A DNA stretch of 32,292 bases from an uncultured Faecalitalea sp. (GCA_946408025.1 CAMJQJ010000015.1:1-32292); one strand, 5' to 3'. Shown: positions 1-8,226, counted from the first letter of the stretch. Numbers and translations: made by a program. The notes: generated by a model not told the origin, from the sequence alone.

Positions 1-287
1 TTGACGTTACGATTCTTTCCAAGGTAATAGAGCGAGGCCTTTTGAAATCCGGAAGGTCAGATACACTTATGATCCAGCTTGAAGATAAGCCAGGACAGCT
101 TCAAGGTGTATCGAGTACGATTGCTAAGTATGGGGCGAATGTAACAGGTGTATTCTATGAAAAAGCTAGTGAGGGCAGTAATATTACAGACTGTGTCTTA
201 CGAATTAATGTAGAAACACGTAATTTTGACCATATTCATACATTGCGTGAAGGTTTAAAATCAGAAGGATTTAAAATTATTGAGTGA
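1..287 (+). CDS. ilvA: Threonine ammonia-lyase (threonine dehydratase), C-terminal part
   Basis: Only the last ~94 codons are in the window; the frame is open from base 3 and the gene begins upstream. The visible part starts with DVTILSKVIERGLLKSGR, the junction between the PLP-dependent catalytic domain and a single C-terminal ACT domain in catabolic-type threonine dehydratases. The ACT domain follows (TLMIQLEDKPGQLQGVSSTI, then a second half ending FKIIE). The family deaminates L-threonine to 2-oxobutyrate and ammonia through a reactive enamine/imine; one ACT domain is usual for the shorter form. The TTG at 42 is internal, not the start. The ridA gene follows 14 bases after the stop, which fits because RidA hydrolyses the intermediate this enzyme releases. 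Whether the role is biosynthetic (ilvA) or catabolic (tdcB) cannot be decided from this fragment. Confidence 0.85.
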   Translation, partial: DVTILSKVIERGLLKSGRSDTLMIQLEDKPGQLQGVSSTIAKYGANVTGVFYEKASEGSNITDCVLRINVETRNFDHIHTLREGLKSEGFKIIE

Positions 288-301
288 AGGGAGACAAAAC
301 A

Positions 302-679
302 ATGATTACAGTACATACCAATAAGGCACCAGCTGCCATTGGACCATATTCACAAGCCATTATCAACCAGGGATTGGTTTATACTTCAGGGCAGATTGCC
401 ATTAATCCTGAGACATCAAATATCGAGGCAACAACGATTGAAGATCAGACTCGTCAAGTGATGATCAATTTGTCTGAAATCTTAAAGGAAGCAAATTCCA
501 GTATGAAAAACATTATTAAAACAACATGTTTTTTGGCGGATATCAATGATTTTGCGGCTTTTAATGAAGTTTATGCAGAATACATCACGACCAATCCAGC
601 TAGAAGCTGTGTAGCTGTCAAAGATTTACCAAAAGCTGTTTTGGTTGAAGTCGAAGTTATCGCAACGATCAATGAATAA
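302..679 (+). CDS. ridA: RidA family 2-iminobutanoate/2-iminopropanoate deaminase
   Basis: A 125-residue protein of normal RidA (YjgF/YER057c/UK114) length. The family hallmarks are visible: GPYSQAI near residues 14-20, YTSGQIAINPET at 27-38, and R101 with E116 in the ARSCVAVKDLP...VEVEVIA block, matching the substrate-binding Arg and catalytic Glu 15 residues apart in E. coli RidA. It hydrolyses enamine/imine products of PLP enzymes such as threonine dehydratase, sparing other PLP enzymes from damage. The start at 302 is preferred over an in-frame GTG at 284 because AAGGGAG at 287-293 lies about 8 bases upstream. It is probably co-transcribed with the threonine ammonia-lyase gene just before it. 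Confidence 0.93.
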   Translation: MITVHTNKAPAAIGPYSQAIINQGLVYTSGQIAINPETSNIEATTIEDQTRQVMINLSEILKEANSSMKNIIKTTCFLADINDFAAFNEVYAEYITTNPARSCVAVKDLPKAVLVEVEVIATINE

Positions 680-704
680 AGGGGTACAATTATGTACTCT
701 TTTA
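678..704 (+). terminator. Probable rho-independent terminator after ridA
   Basis: An imperfect hairpin overlaps the ridA stop: AAAGGGGTACA pairs with TGTACTCTTT across an ATTA loop, with one bulged G and one G-T pair, followed by a T-rich stretch (tcttttatt). It is moderately strong and may only partly separate ridA from the next gene. Confidence 0.5.
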
Positions 705-727
705 TTATCCAAAGGGTTTAAAATAAG

Positions 728-1162
728 ATGAAAATCTGGAGTATTGCAACGATTCTTTCGTTAGGATTATTTTGTGTTTCACCAAAATTGGGCTATGTTT
801 GTTCATTGCTGGTTATTCTTTATTCAATCATAGGTGTATTGACTCTGATGTATTTAAAAAAGTTGGAAAATCAATCAGAAAAGACTATAAAGATAATTGT
901 ACTTAGCATAATCATAGAATCTATTCTTATTTTATTTCTAGTGATTTCTTTTATTGTTATGGAAATATATCTTTGGGATTGGCAGAATATCCTTGATACA
1001 GGCAATGCACTTTTAGCCATTATTCCATGTTCTCTTTGGAATTCAGTAGGCGTATTGGTTGATGTACTGGGACTTATCTGTCTGATCGTTTCTTTTATAA
1101 ACCTGATTCATCTCTATGAAAATAAGGCAAATCTAGCCATTGAAAGGAACGAACTTATATAA
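728..1162 (+). CDS. Uncharacterised small membrane protein
   Basis: A 144-residue, very hydrophobic protein with about four predicted membrane helices (roughly residues 4-20, 22-42, 53-78 and 100-130) and a short charged C-terminus (NLAIERNELI). No catalytic motif or recognised family. A weak ribosome site (AAAGGG at 711-716) lies 11 bases before the ATG. It ends 18 bases before the ABC exporter pair and on the same strand, so it may be co-expressed with them. A role as an accessory of the exporter is a guess from position only. Confidence 0.6.
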   Translation: MKIWSIATILSLGLFCVSPKLGYVCSLLVILYSIIGVLTLMYLKKLENQSEKTIKIIVLSIIIESILILFLVISFIVMEIYLWDWQNILDTGNALLAIIPCSLWNSVGVLVDVLGLICLIVSFINLIHLYENKANLAIERNELI

Positions 1163-1180
1163 AAAAGGGAAGTGATTTGT

Positions 1181-2908
1181 ATGTCTTCATTAAAAGTTTT
1201 ATATGCATATTCAAAAGGGTTGAGAAAATATTTTGTTGCAGCCATATTATTTGTGATCATAGAAACATCTTTTGAAGTGATCATTCCTCTTTTGATGAGT
1301 GATATTATCGATATTGGAGTTGTCCAGAAGGATACATCCGTTTTTATTGAAAAAGGGATCCAGATGATGATATGCGCACTTCTATCCTTGATTTGTGGAC
1401 TGTTATACGCACGTTATGCTTCAAAAGCTATCACACTTTATGGAGAAAAGTTAAGGTCTGTTCAGTATGCAAAGATTCAGGAGTATGCTTTTATCAATCT
1501 TGATCATTTTGAAACGAGTTCTTTGATTACAAGACTCACAAGTGATGTTACGGTGATACAAAATTCTTTGGTCAATGGGATACGACCTTTTGCCAGAGGA
1601 CCTGTGATCTTATTACTAGGCCTTGTGATGTCTTTTATCATCAATAAAGAGTTGTCTATTATCTTCTTATTCACAACACCTGTTTTAGGTATCATTCTGT
1701 TCTTTATCGTTCGTAAAGTAGCACCTATGTATAAGCATCTACAAAAAGCTGTTGATCGTGTCAATCAGATCATTCAGGAAAATTTAACAGCTATTCGTGC
1801 TATCAAAGCTTTTGTACGCGATGAATATGAAGAAGAAAATTTTGAAAAAGTAAATCATGATCTGGCAAAAATCTCGCAGGATACATTTCACTATGCATCT
1901 TTTAATACGCCTGCTTTTCAGTTTACTATGTATGCGGCCATTGTAGGTTTGATGGTCCTTGGTGTGCAGATGATCCAGTCTCAAACTATGCAGGTAGGTG
2001 AACTAACAGGCGTCTTGAGTTATGTCTTACAAATTATGAATTCTTTGATGATGATTTCCAACGTATTTTTATTGATGACAAGATCGATTGCTTCCTGTAA
2101 TCGTGTGGTTGAAGTCATTCAAGAGCCAATTGAATTAAAATCACCATCCCTTCCATTAACACCGAAGGATGCATCGATTGATTTTAATCATGTATATTTT
2201 AAGTATGATCAAAATGCTAAAGAAAATGTTTTAACAGATATAGACTGGCATATTTCTTCAGGTTCAAAAGTAGGTGTCATGGGAGCTACAGGAAGTGCTA
2301 AATCGAGTTTGGTTCAATTGATTTGTCGTTTATATGATGTAAGTGATGGTAACATCAAAATTGGACAAGTGGATGTCAGAGATATTGATTTGGTGCAATT
2401 ACGTGATATGGTTGGTATCGTTTTACAGAAGAATACACTGTTTTCTGGAACAATCAAAGAAAACTTGCGTTGGGGCAATCCACATGCGACGGATGAACAA
2501 ATCAAAGAAGCTTGTAAGATAGCTTGTGCGGATGAGTTTATTGAGCAGATGACGGATAAATACGATACGTATATTGAACAAGGAGGAAACAATATTTCAG
2601 GTGGTCAAAAACAAAGACTTTGTATTGCGCGAGCCTTGTTAAAAGAACCGAAGATCTTAATTTTGGATGATTCAACCAGTGCGGTTGATACTAATACAGA
2701 TCATAAGATCAAGGAAGGGTTGGCCAATATGAAATCATTGACTCAGATCATTATTGCCCAAAGAGTCAGTTCAATTATTCACTGTGATCAAATATTAATA
2801 TTGGAAGATGGAAAAATTTCAGCTGTTGGTACACATGAAGAATTGCTGATTAATAGTGAATTTTATCGTGGATTATATCTTTCGCAACAAAAGGGGGCAA
2901 GCTTATGA
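1181..2908 (+). CDS. ABC exporter half-transporter with a degenerate nucleotide site
   Basis: A 575-residue type-I ABC exporter: an N-terminal six-helix membrane domain (about residues 1-310) fused to a nucleotide-binding domain. The ATPase motifs are altered. Walker A reads GATGSAKSS (368-376), with Ala where the last Gly before Lys is expected. The Walker B region is ILDDSTSAVD, with D497 replacing the catalytic Glu. The H-loop has Gln527 instead of His. The signature ISGGQ is intact. This is the pattern of the degenerate subunit in heterodimeric exporters such as TM287/288 or BmrCD, where one ATP site hydrolyses poorly. ATG 1181 is chosen over GTG 1172 because AAGGGA at 1165-1170 is 10 bases from the ATG but only one base from the GTG. 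The stop overlaps the next gene (ATGA). Substrate unknown; drug or lipid-like compounds are typical. Confidence 0.9.
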   Translation: MSSLKVLYAYSKGLRKYFVAAILFVIIETSFEVIIPLLMSDIIDIGVVQKDTSVFIEKGIQMMICALLSLICGLLYARYASKAITLYGEKLRSVQYAKIQEYAFINLDHFETSSLITRLTSDVTVIQNSLVNGIRPFARGPVILLLGLVMSFIINKELSIIFLFTTPVLGIILFFIVRKVAPMYKHLQKAVDRVNQIIQENLTAIRAIKAFVRDEYEEENFEKVNHDLAKISQDTFHYASFNTPAFQFTMYAAIVGLMVLGVQMIQSQTMQVGELTGVLSYVLQIMNSLMMISNVFLLMTRSIASCNRVVEVIQEPIELKSPSLPLTPKDASIDFNHVYFKYDQNAKENVLTDIDWHISSGSKVGVMGATGSAKSSLVQLICRLYDVSDGNIKIGQVDVRDIDLVQLRDMVGIVLQKNTLFSGTIKENLRWGNPHATDEQIKEACKIACADEFIEQMTDKYDTYIEQGGNNISGGQKQRLCIARALLKEPKILILDDSTSAVDTNTDHKIKEGLANMKSLTQIIIAQRVSSIIHCDQILILEDGKISAVGTHEELLINSEFYRGLYLSQQKGASL

Positions 2909-4734
2909 GACCTCAAAATTTAGGACAAACCATTCTAAGATTACTGCACTACATGGGCAATCACGCAATCTTTTTTGTTTTTGTTGGAATATTGGTTGCG
3001 ACGAGTGCTTTAGGAAATTTATTTGGAACATATATGATACGTCCGGTTGTTAATGGTGTTTTAAATACAGGATTGGATCAGGCATACATACAGATTGGTA
3101 TCATGGCTTTGATTTTTCTAGTAGGAGTATTATCGACACTGGGCTATACGCAACTTATGGCTGTGGCAGCACAAAAGGTAGTTCAGGATATTCGTCGTGA
3201 TTTGTTTCATATCATGCAGAAGCTTCCGTTGCAGTTTTTTGATTCACATTCCCATGGGGAATTGATGTCACGTTTTACCAATGATGTGGATACTGTATCG
3301 GATGCATTAAATAATTCTTTTGCGATGATGATCCAAAACTTTATTCAAATGACAGGAACATTGATCTTATTGTTTGTATTGAGCTGGCGCTTATCACTTG
3401 TTGTTTTGATTTTCTATGTGTTCATGTTTGCCTATATTCGATTTTCCAGTACAAAGAGCAAATCCTATTTCTCTTTGCAGCAGAAAAACATCGGTTTGAT
3501 CAATGGGTTTATTGAAGAGATGATTTCAGGACAGAAAGTCGTAAAAGTTTTTAATCATGAACACGCTAATCAAATTCAATTTGAGCATTTCAATAAGAAG
3601 CTACAAAAGAGTTCTCAAAAAGCCCAGGGTTATTCTCAAACTATCGTACCTATGGTGGTCTCGTTATCATATATCAATTATGCGATCGTATCTGTTGTGG
3701 GAGGATATATGTGTTTGCAGCAAGCGATGGATGTTGGTTCTTTGGCAAGTTATCTTGTCTTTGTTCGTCAAGCAGCGATGCCAATTAATCAATTTACCAT
3801 GCAGTTGAATTTATTACTAACTTCTTTATCCGGAGCAGAACGAATCTTTGAATTAATGGATATGGATCCTGAAGTGGATGAAGGTAAGGTTACTTTGGTT
3901 AATGTTCGAAAAGAAAATGATCAATATATTGAAACCAAAGAAAACACGGGATTATGGGCTTGGCTTCATCCTCGTGAAAACGGAATTGAGTATGTAGAAT
4001 TAAAAGGAGATGTTTGTTTTCACCATGTTGATTTTGGCTATACGCCAAAGAAAACGATCCTTCATGACATCAATTTATTTGCCAAACCAGGACAGAAGAT
4101 TGCTTTTGTTGGGGCTACAGGAGCTGGAAAGACAACTATTACGAATTTGATCAATCGTTTCTATGATATTCAAAAAGGTTCAATTACGTATGATGGGATC
4201 GATGTCAAGTTGATCAAAAAGGCCGATTTAAGAAGATCATTAGGAATGGTTTTGCAGGATACACATTTATTTAGTGGCACGATCATGGATAATATACGCT
4301 TTGGTAATTTAGAAGCCAGTGATGAACAATGCATTGAAGCAGCAAAACTAGCCAATGCGGATTCATTTATTCGAAGGCTTCCACAAGGGTATGATACCCC
4401 TGTTTATAACGATGGAGGTAACTTATCGGCAGGTCAAAGACAATTGTTGGCCATTGCTAGAGCTGCTGTTGCTGATCCGCCAGTATTGATATTGGATGAA
4501 GCAACAAGTTCAGTTGATACACATACAGAAAGCTTGATTGAAAAAGGTATGGATCAATTAATGGAAGGCAGAACGGTCTTTGTTATTGCGCATCGTTTAT
4601 CGACCGTTCGAAATGCGGATGTGATCCTTGTTTTAGATCATGGAGATGTCAAAGAACGTGGTAGTCATGATGATTTGATAAAACAAAAAGGAATGTATTA
4701 TAAGTTGTATACAGGAATGTTTGAACTCTCTTAA
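2905..4734 (+). CDS. ABC exporter half-transporter, catalytically complete partner
   Basis: A 609-residue membrane-plus-ATPase half-transporter, start overlapping the previous stop by four bases (ATGA), so the two are translationally coupled. It has a canonical Walker A (GATGAGKTT from residue 403, Lys409), Walker B with the catalytic E532 (LDEATSSVD) and H-loop His563. Its signature is LSAGQ (507-511) rather than LSGGQ. In heterodimeric exporters the partner with the good Walker motifs carries the deviant signature that completes the degenerate site (LSQGQ in TM288), so the two genes match as one complex. Extra residues (about 330-360, IETKENTGLWAWLHPREN) sit between the membrane domain and the ATPase domain. 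The final codons form the 5' arm of a terminator. Confidence 0.92.
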   Translation: MRPQNLGQTILRLLHYMGNHAIFFVFVGILVATSALGNLFGTYMIRPVVNGVLNTGLDQAYIQIGIMALIFLVGVLSTLGYTQLMAVAAQKVVQDIRRDLFHIMQKLPLQFFDSHSHGELMSRFTNDVDTVSDALNNSFAMMIQNFIQMTGTLILLFVLSWRLSLVVLIFYVFMFAYIRFSSTKSKSYFSLQQKNIGLINGFIEEMISGQKVVKVFNHEHANQIQFEHFNKKLQKSSQKAQGYSQTIVPMVVSLSYINYAIVSVVGGYMCLQQAMDVGSLASYLVFVRQAAMPINQFTMQLNLLLTSLSGAERIFELMDMDPEVDEGKVTLVNVRKENDQYIETKENTGLWAWLHPRENGIEYVELKGDVCFHHVDFGYTPKKTILHDINLFAKPGQKIAFVGATGAGKTTITNLINRFYDIQKGSITYDGIDVKLIKKADLRRSLGMVLQDTHLFSGTIMDNIRFGNLEASDEQCIEAAKLANADSFIRRLPQGYDTPVYNDGGNLSAGQRQLLAIARAAVADPPVLILDEATSSVDTHTESLIEKGMDQLMEGRTVFVIAHRLSTVRNADVILVLDHGDVKERGSHDDLIKQKGMYYKLYTGMFELS

Positions 4735-4752
4735 TCAAACATTCTTTTTTTT
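4715..4752 (+). terminator. Rho-independent terminator of the ABC exporter operon
   Basis: GAATGTTTGA (4715-4724) pairs perfectly with TCAAACATTC (4735-4744) around a 10-base loop, followed by a run of Ts. The stem begins inside the coding region and the stop codon is in the loop. Confidence 0.85.
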
Positions 4753-4762
4753 AAATTTTCTA

Positions 4763-4791
4763 TTGTAAAATGTTAAAAAAAATAGTAATAT
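4763..4791 (+). promoter_or_regulatory. Sigma-A-type promoter of the tRNA-Gln gene
   Basis: TTGTAA (4763-4768), a 17-base spacer and TAATAT (4786-4791). The expected start is about 4798, a few bases before the mature tRNA 5' end at 4804. Confidence 0.7.
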
Positions 4792-4803
4792 ATTAAAGCG
4801 CAT

Positions 4804-4879
4804 TGGGGTATAGCCAAGCGGTAAGGCACCAGACTCTGAATCTGGCATTTCCCTGGTTCGAATCCAGGTACCCCAGCCA
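4804..4879 (+). tRNA. tRNA-Gln (anticodon CUG)
   Basis: A complete cloverleaf of 76 bases including encoded CCA. The acceptor stem TGGGGTA (4804-4810) pairs with TACCCCA (4869-4875), with discriminator G4876. The anticodon stem CCAGA/TCTGG encloses the loop CTCTGAA, giving anticodon CTG, which reads CAG (Gln). The T-arm is CCTGG-TTCGAAT-CCAGG. The U-A first acceptor pair and overall sequence are typical of bacterial tRNA-Gln. The gene stands alone between its own promoter and terminator. The usual low-GC glutamine tRNA has a UUG anticodon, so this is probably the second, CAG-specific isoacceptor. Confidence 0.95.
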
Positions 4880-4888
4880 ATAGCATAT

Positions 4889-4917
4889 AACGTCATTCAT
4901 ACGAATGGCGTTTTTTT
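4889..4917 (+). terminator. Terminator after tRNA-Gln
   Basis: AACGTCATTC (4889-4898) pairs with GAATGGCGTT (4903-4910 plus two Ts of the run) across an ATAC loop, with one T-G pair. A seven-T run follows. Confidence 0.88.
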
Positions 4918-5292
4918 AGTATGTTTTATCATCATATGTATAAAACAACCTTTTTGTGCAAAAAATATAGCTTTTTATACATTTGTGTTTTATATTTAAA
5001 TAAAGTAGACGTTATTAAATAAAATGGTGTTCATTATATTGTTACCATGTCTATATATCATTAGGCTTTATGTAATTAGAGTATTTCAATTCTAATGTTT
5101 GAGTATTTAGGGGGGTAACAATTTGGTATATCAGTTACGAGATTTTCTAAAGTAAGTATAAATCATCCTAAAATAATCATTTGCATACGATGAAAGAATA
5201 ATCTGTTTTTCATGGTTATATACAAAAAAATTATTTAAATAAAAGTTTTGGTATAAAATTGTGCTTTAAAAAGCATTAGAATGGAGCTTAAT
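4918..5292. other. AT-rich intergenic region, no clear gene
   Basis: About 375 bases of very AT-rich DNA between the tRNA terminator and a lipoprotein gene. It holds an 8-base direct repeat GAGTATTT (5079-5086 and 5101-5108, period 22). Next come a strong ribosome-site-like run GGGGGGT (5110-5116) and a ten-codon TTG-initiated reading frame (5123-5155, LVYQLRDFLK). A possible -10 box TATAAA is at 5252-5257, but no convincing -35. I see no structured RNA or longer gene on either strand. Confidence 0.4.
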
Positions 5293-5967
5293 ATGAAAAA
5301 ATCAAGCAAAATGTTCTTAGTAGGTTTTATGTGTATTAGTTTATTTGGATGCAGTAATCAAAATCCAAGTCAAGCTGCAACGAATAATACGTCTACTGTA
5401 TCCAATGAATCAGCTTCAGATTCTGTACCAGAGAAAACTGATAAAAATGTATTTTATTTGTCTGATACTACAGATAAAGAAGAATTCTATCTTAATGCTA
5501 TAAGTGTTCCATCTTATTCACCATTTGAAATTTCTTTTGATAATAATTATAGTAAATTGACGTGTAAACTGTATCAGTTGGATGATAAATCATGGAAGAG
5601 GCTTCAAGAGTTTGATCTAGAACTCAGCGGGGATACATTCTGGTTCCTTGTAAAGGATAGTTTGCTTGAAGCAACGGTACTTTATAAAAATGTAAATGTT
5701 GAACAAGGCTATTCATCAATAAGTGGTGGTAGACCTTTTGAAACGATTGAACCATCGTTTGGAATTCATGGAGTAACATCTCATTATGCAACCACAGATA
5801 AAGTAAGTGTAGAATCTGGCGTGGAATTCCCTATTCTAGCTAATATATACTGGAAAGATGCAGATAAATCACTCGAAGCAAATACAGAGGATTTTTACGA
5901 TCCAAACAGAATAAATTTAGCTAAGAATGAAGCTTATTATATGCTTACATTTACTTTCTTTGAGTAG
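5293..5967 (+). CDS. Uncharacterised secreted lipoprotein
   Basis: A 224-residue protein with a lipoprotein signal peptide: MKKSSK, a hydrophobic core, then a lipobox ending LFGC with the lipidated Cys at position 20. A Ser/Thr/Asn-rich spacer (about 22-50) leads to a ~170-residue domain rich in acidic and aromatic residues and probably beta-rich. No known family is recognised. The ATG at 5293 is preferred over 5281 because GGAG at 5283-5286 lies six bases before it. Its C-terminus (FYDPNRINLAKNEAYYMLTF) resembles that of the short reading frame at 7199-7432, so it belongs to a family duplicated within this locus. First of a run of surface-protein genes after tRNA-Gln. Confidence 0.75.
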   Translation: MKKSSKMFLVGFMCISLFGCSNQNPSQAATNNTSTVSNESASDSVPEKTDKNVFYLSDTTDKEEFYLNAISVPSYSPFEISFDNNYSKLTCKLYQLDDKSWKRLQEFDLELSGDTFWFLVKDSLLEATVLYKNVNVEQGYSSISGGRPFETIEPSFGIHGVTSHYATTDKVSVESGVEFPILANIYWKDADKSLEANTEDFYDPNRINLAKNEAYYMLTFTFFE

Positions 5968-6074
5968 CTATATATTTGTGGGTAAATCCTTTCAATTAAA
6001 ATTTTTATTAGATTATTAATAGTTTATGATAAGTATTAGTTATATCGATATCATAATATGGAGATCAATATAAA

Positions 6075-7064
6075 ATGAAGAGAACATTAAAGTATAAAGT
6101 GATTGTAACACTGTTGTTGATACTGGGGGTATTGTCACTAGCCTTATATTTATTGAGTCTATCTTCGAATCAAGTATCAGAAGATTTTTGGAATCTAACA
6201 GCTCAGGCTTTGGATTATAAGGATCATCAGGAAGGAAAATGGAGAATATCCGTAGAGGAAAATGTAAAAGATCATCCTAGAATATTTGTTCAGAATATAG
6301 AAGAAAATGCCACCGTTTCTTATGGATTTCAAGAAGATGGAATCATATACATCTATGATCTCCAGACCATTGAGGATGACCAAACCATTAATAATGAAAA
6401 ACTAACGATTCAATCGACGGATACAGAGTATAAGAAGTATTCTATGGATTATATGAATGTTATCTATCATGGACCTTTATATTTTGACACAATCACAGCT
6501 TCAGGAGATATAACAGTTCAAAATGACGGTTCAGTTCTATTTGACGATACACCATTTTTAAAAGAAATGATGGAAAGAGAAAGAACTTTGATTCAAGAAT
6601 TTGAAGAGAAGTTTGATTTAGATTATTCAAAGACGGATTTTGTAAATCTTCCTGAATTGTTCAAAGATGTACAGTTTGATGAAAACGAAAACTATAACGA
6701 ATCATTAGACGCAATACAGTATTTTAGTAATGCAGATATTAATGCAAAAGGATATCAAATCCAAACTTTTTTAGAATTAGATAAAAATGGAAACACAGGT
6801 ATTCTTGGTACATATGTGGCTGAGCAAAAAACGTATGGATCGCAAGTGAATGTCACCCTTCAACCTAGAAGTATTGAGAATTGTTATGATCTGATTCCAG
6901 TTTATGATTATGATGCGGAATATACGGCATATATATCTGAAAACATGATTTATCTTTATCCAATCGATATTACAGATGAATCCTTGAATCAGGAAATGCA
7001 AAGCAACTGTCCAAATAGTGTAAACCAACTTAGTTCAGATACAAAACCAATAGAGATGTGGTAG
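6075..7064 (+). CDS. Uncharacterised membrane-anchored extracellular protein
   Basis: A 329-residue protein with positively charged MKRTLKYK, one hydrophobic segment (about 9-28) and no lipobox Cys. It is most likely a single-pass protein with a large outside domain. The rest is hydrophilic and acidic, with a coiled-coil-like Glu-rich stretch (KEMMERERTLIQEFEEKF, about 165-182) and Asn/Asp-rich segments. No catalytic motif or family recognised. GGAG at 6060-6063 precedes the ATG by 11 bases. Neighbours on both sides are cell-surface proteins of unknown role. Confidence 0.7.
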   Translation: MKRTLKYKVIVTLLLILGVLSLALYLLSLSSNQVSEDFWNLTAQALDYKDHQEGKWRISVEENVKDHPRIFVQNIEENATVSYGFQEDGIIYIYDLQTIEDDQTINNEKLTIQSTDTEYKKYSMDYMNVIYHGPLYFDTITASGDITVQNDGSVLFDDTPFLKEMMERERTLIQEFEEKFDLDYSKTDFVNLPELFKDVQFDENENYNESLDAIQYFSNADINAKGYQIQTFLELDKNGNTGILGTYVAEQKTYGSQVNVTLQPRSIENCYDLIPVYDYDAEYTAYISENMIYLYPIDITDESLNQEMQSNCPNSVNQLSSDTKPIEMW

Positions 7065-7080
7065 GAAATTTAAAAAAAAG

Positions 7081-7432
7081 AGTTTTGATGTAATTAAAAT
7101 AGAATATGAGTTATCAATAATCAAGTTAAAGAAGTAGAAGCGACATTTTAAAATGGTGTAAGTGCACCAATGGTATAGAAGATAATGGTATTTATTCTAT
7201 GCAGGAAGAAGAGCTTGATTTAAAAGATGGAATTTCCGTTGTCTATGATACTTTATCTACTTCGGATTTTAATGAAGATGAAAAATGTGTGATGATAATG
7301 CGTGTTGGTGAAAATCAAGATCTTATTTCTATTGATGTATACAATGATCCTGGATCTATACTAGTTAATGTAGGCGAAGAATACTATGTATTGACCTTAC
7401 GTTGTATAAAATGGAGTGAATTAAATGACTAA
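7081..7432 (+). pseudogene. Decayed paralogue of the 5293 lipoprotein (C-terminal remnant)
   Basis: A 77-codon open frame runs from an ATG at 7199, which has no ribosome site, to 7432. The frame is actually open upstream to 7130 without a start. Its end (YNDPGSILVNVGEEYYVLTL) lines up without gaps with the end of the 5293 lipoprotein: shared D-P, I, E, Y-Y and L-T, with hydrophobic positions conserved. Before it (LDLKDGISVVYD) the pattern matches VSVESGVEFPIL of that protein. Other frames of 7081-7180 contain matching pieces, such as VKEVEATF compared with VKDSLLEATV, broken by stops and frame changes. I read this as a dead lipoprotein gene with only its last third still open. A functional 77-residue protein is possible but has no good start. 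Confidence 0.6.
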
Positions 7433-8204
7433 AAAGAACTTTATTATAGTTATTATATATATTCTTGTTTTTATGTTAATGATTGGTTTTTGGATTCAAT
7501 ACAATACCTATTCAACTGTACTGTATAAAGATGGTACATTAATGATTGAACAAAGAGCCTTAAACAAATGGATAAATCAAGCCAATCATGGAGGTATAGT
7601 GAAAGAATATCCATCTTTTAAAAAACATGGCTATGATTTTTTAAGTTATGGAACCAAAGAACCTCTATGGTATGACAAAAGAAACGATATCACTTCTGTT
7701 CTAGTGGCAACACCAATATCGCCATCCATTACAGCTTATTGGTTTTATGGCTTGACAAATGTTGAGGATATTGATGTTTCCAATATAGATACATCTAGAA
7801 CAGAGAATATGGCATATATGTTTTCTAAAGCTGGATATAACGCAAAAGAATTTAGGGTAACTGGGTTGTCGGATTGGGACACATCTAATGTAACAGATAT
7901 GCAGTGGATGTTTCGAGCAGCTGGAGCGGATGCTGATTCTTTTGTTTTAGATGAAGGATTGGATCATTGGGATACTTCGAATGTACGAATTATGGTCTAT
8001 ATGTTTGATGCAGCAGGTGAAAATGCTAAGATATGGGAAATTGGTGATCTATCCAATTGGGATACATCAAGTTTGGTTGCCTGTAGTGATATGTTTAGCG
8101 TTTATGGCAAACTGAATCCAAATATTGATAAAAAAGTGTATTCATGGTATGGAGATTTCTTTGAAGCAGCTGTTAAAAACGCAGAAGAATTAGGATTAAA
8201 TTAG
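7425..8204 (+). CDS. BspA-like (DUF285) repeat surface protein
   Basis: A 259-residue protein with an N-terminal membrane anchor (about residues 5-23) and a domain of four tandem 30-31-residue repeats built on WDTSNVxxMxxMF: DTSRTENMAYMF, DTSNVTDMQWMF, DTSNVRIMVYMF and DTSSLVACSDMF (about residues 120-225). This is the PF03382/DUF285 motif of BspA-like surface proteins in Bacillota and Mollicutes. The preceding segment (SITAYWFYGLTNVEDIDVSN) is the usual capping region of the family. Such proteins often mediate binding to host or other cells; that role is not shown here. GGAG at 7413-7416 lies 8 bases before the ATG, which overlaps the end of the preceding decayed frame. No terminator is evident after it. 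Confidence 0.85.
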   Translation: MTKKNFIIVIIYILVFMLMIGFWIQYNTYSTVLYKDGTLMIEQRALNKWINQANHGGIVKEYPSFKKHGYDFLSYGTKEPLWYDKRNDITSVLVATPISPSITAYWFYGLTNVEDIDVSNIDTSRTENMAYMFSKAGYNAKEFRVTGLSDWDTSNVTDMQWMFRAAGADADSFVLDEGLDHWDTSNVRIMVYMFDAAGENAKIWEIGDLSNWDTSSLVACSDMFSVYGKLNPNIDKKVYSWYGDFFEAAVKNAEELGLN

Positions 8205-8226
8205 GAAAACCAAACTTGATTAAGTG

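Noticed and set aside
284..301. GTG start extending ridA by six codons
   Set aside because: The bases are the ribosome site for ATG 302, and the protein from 302 matches normal RidA length.
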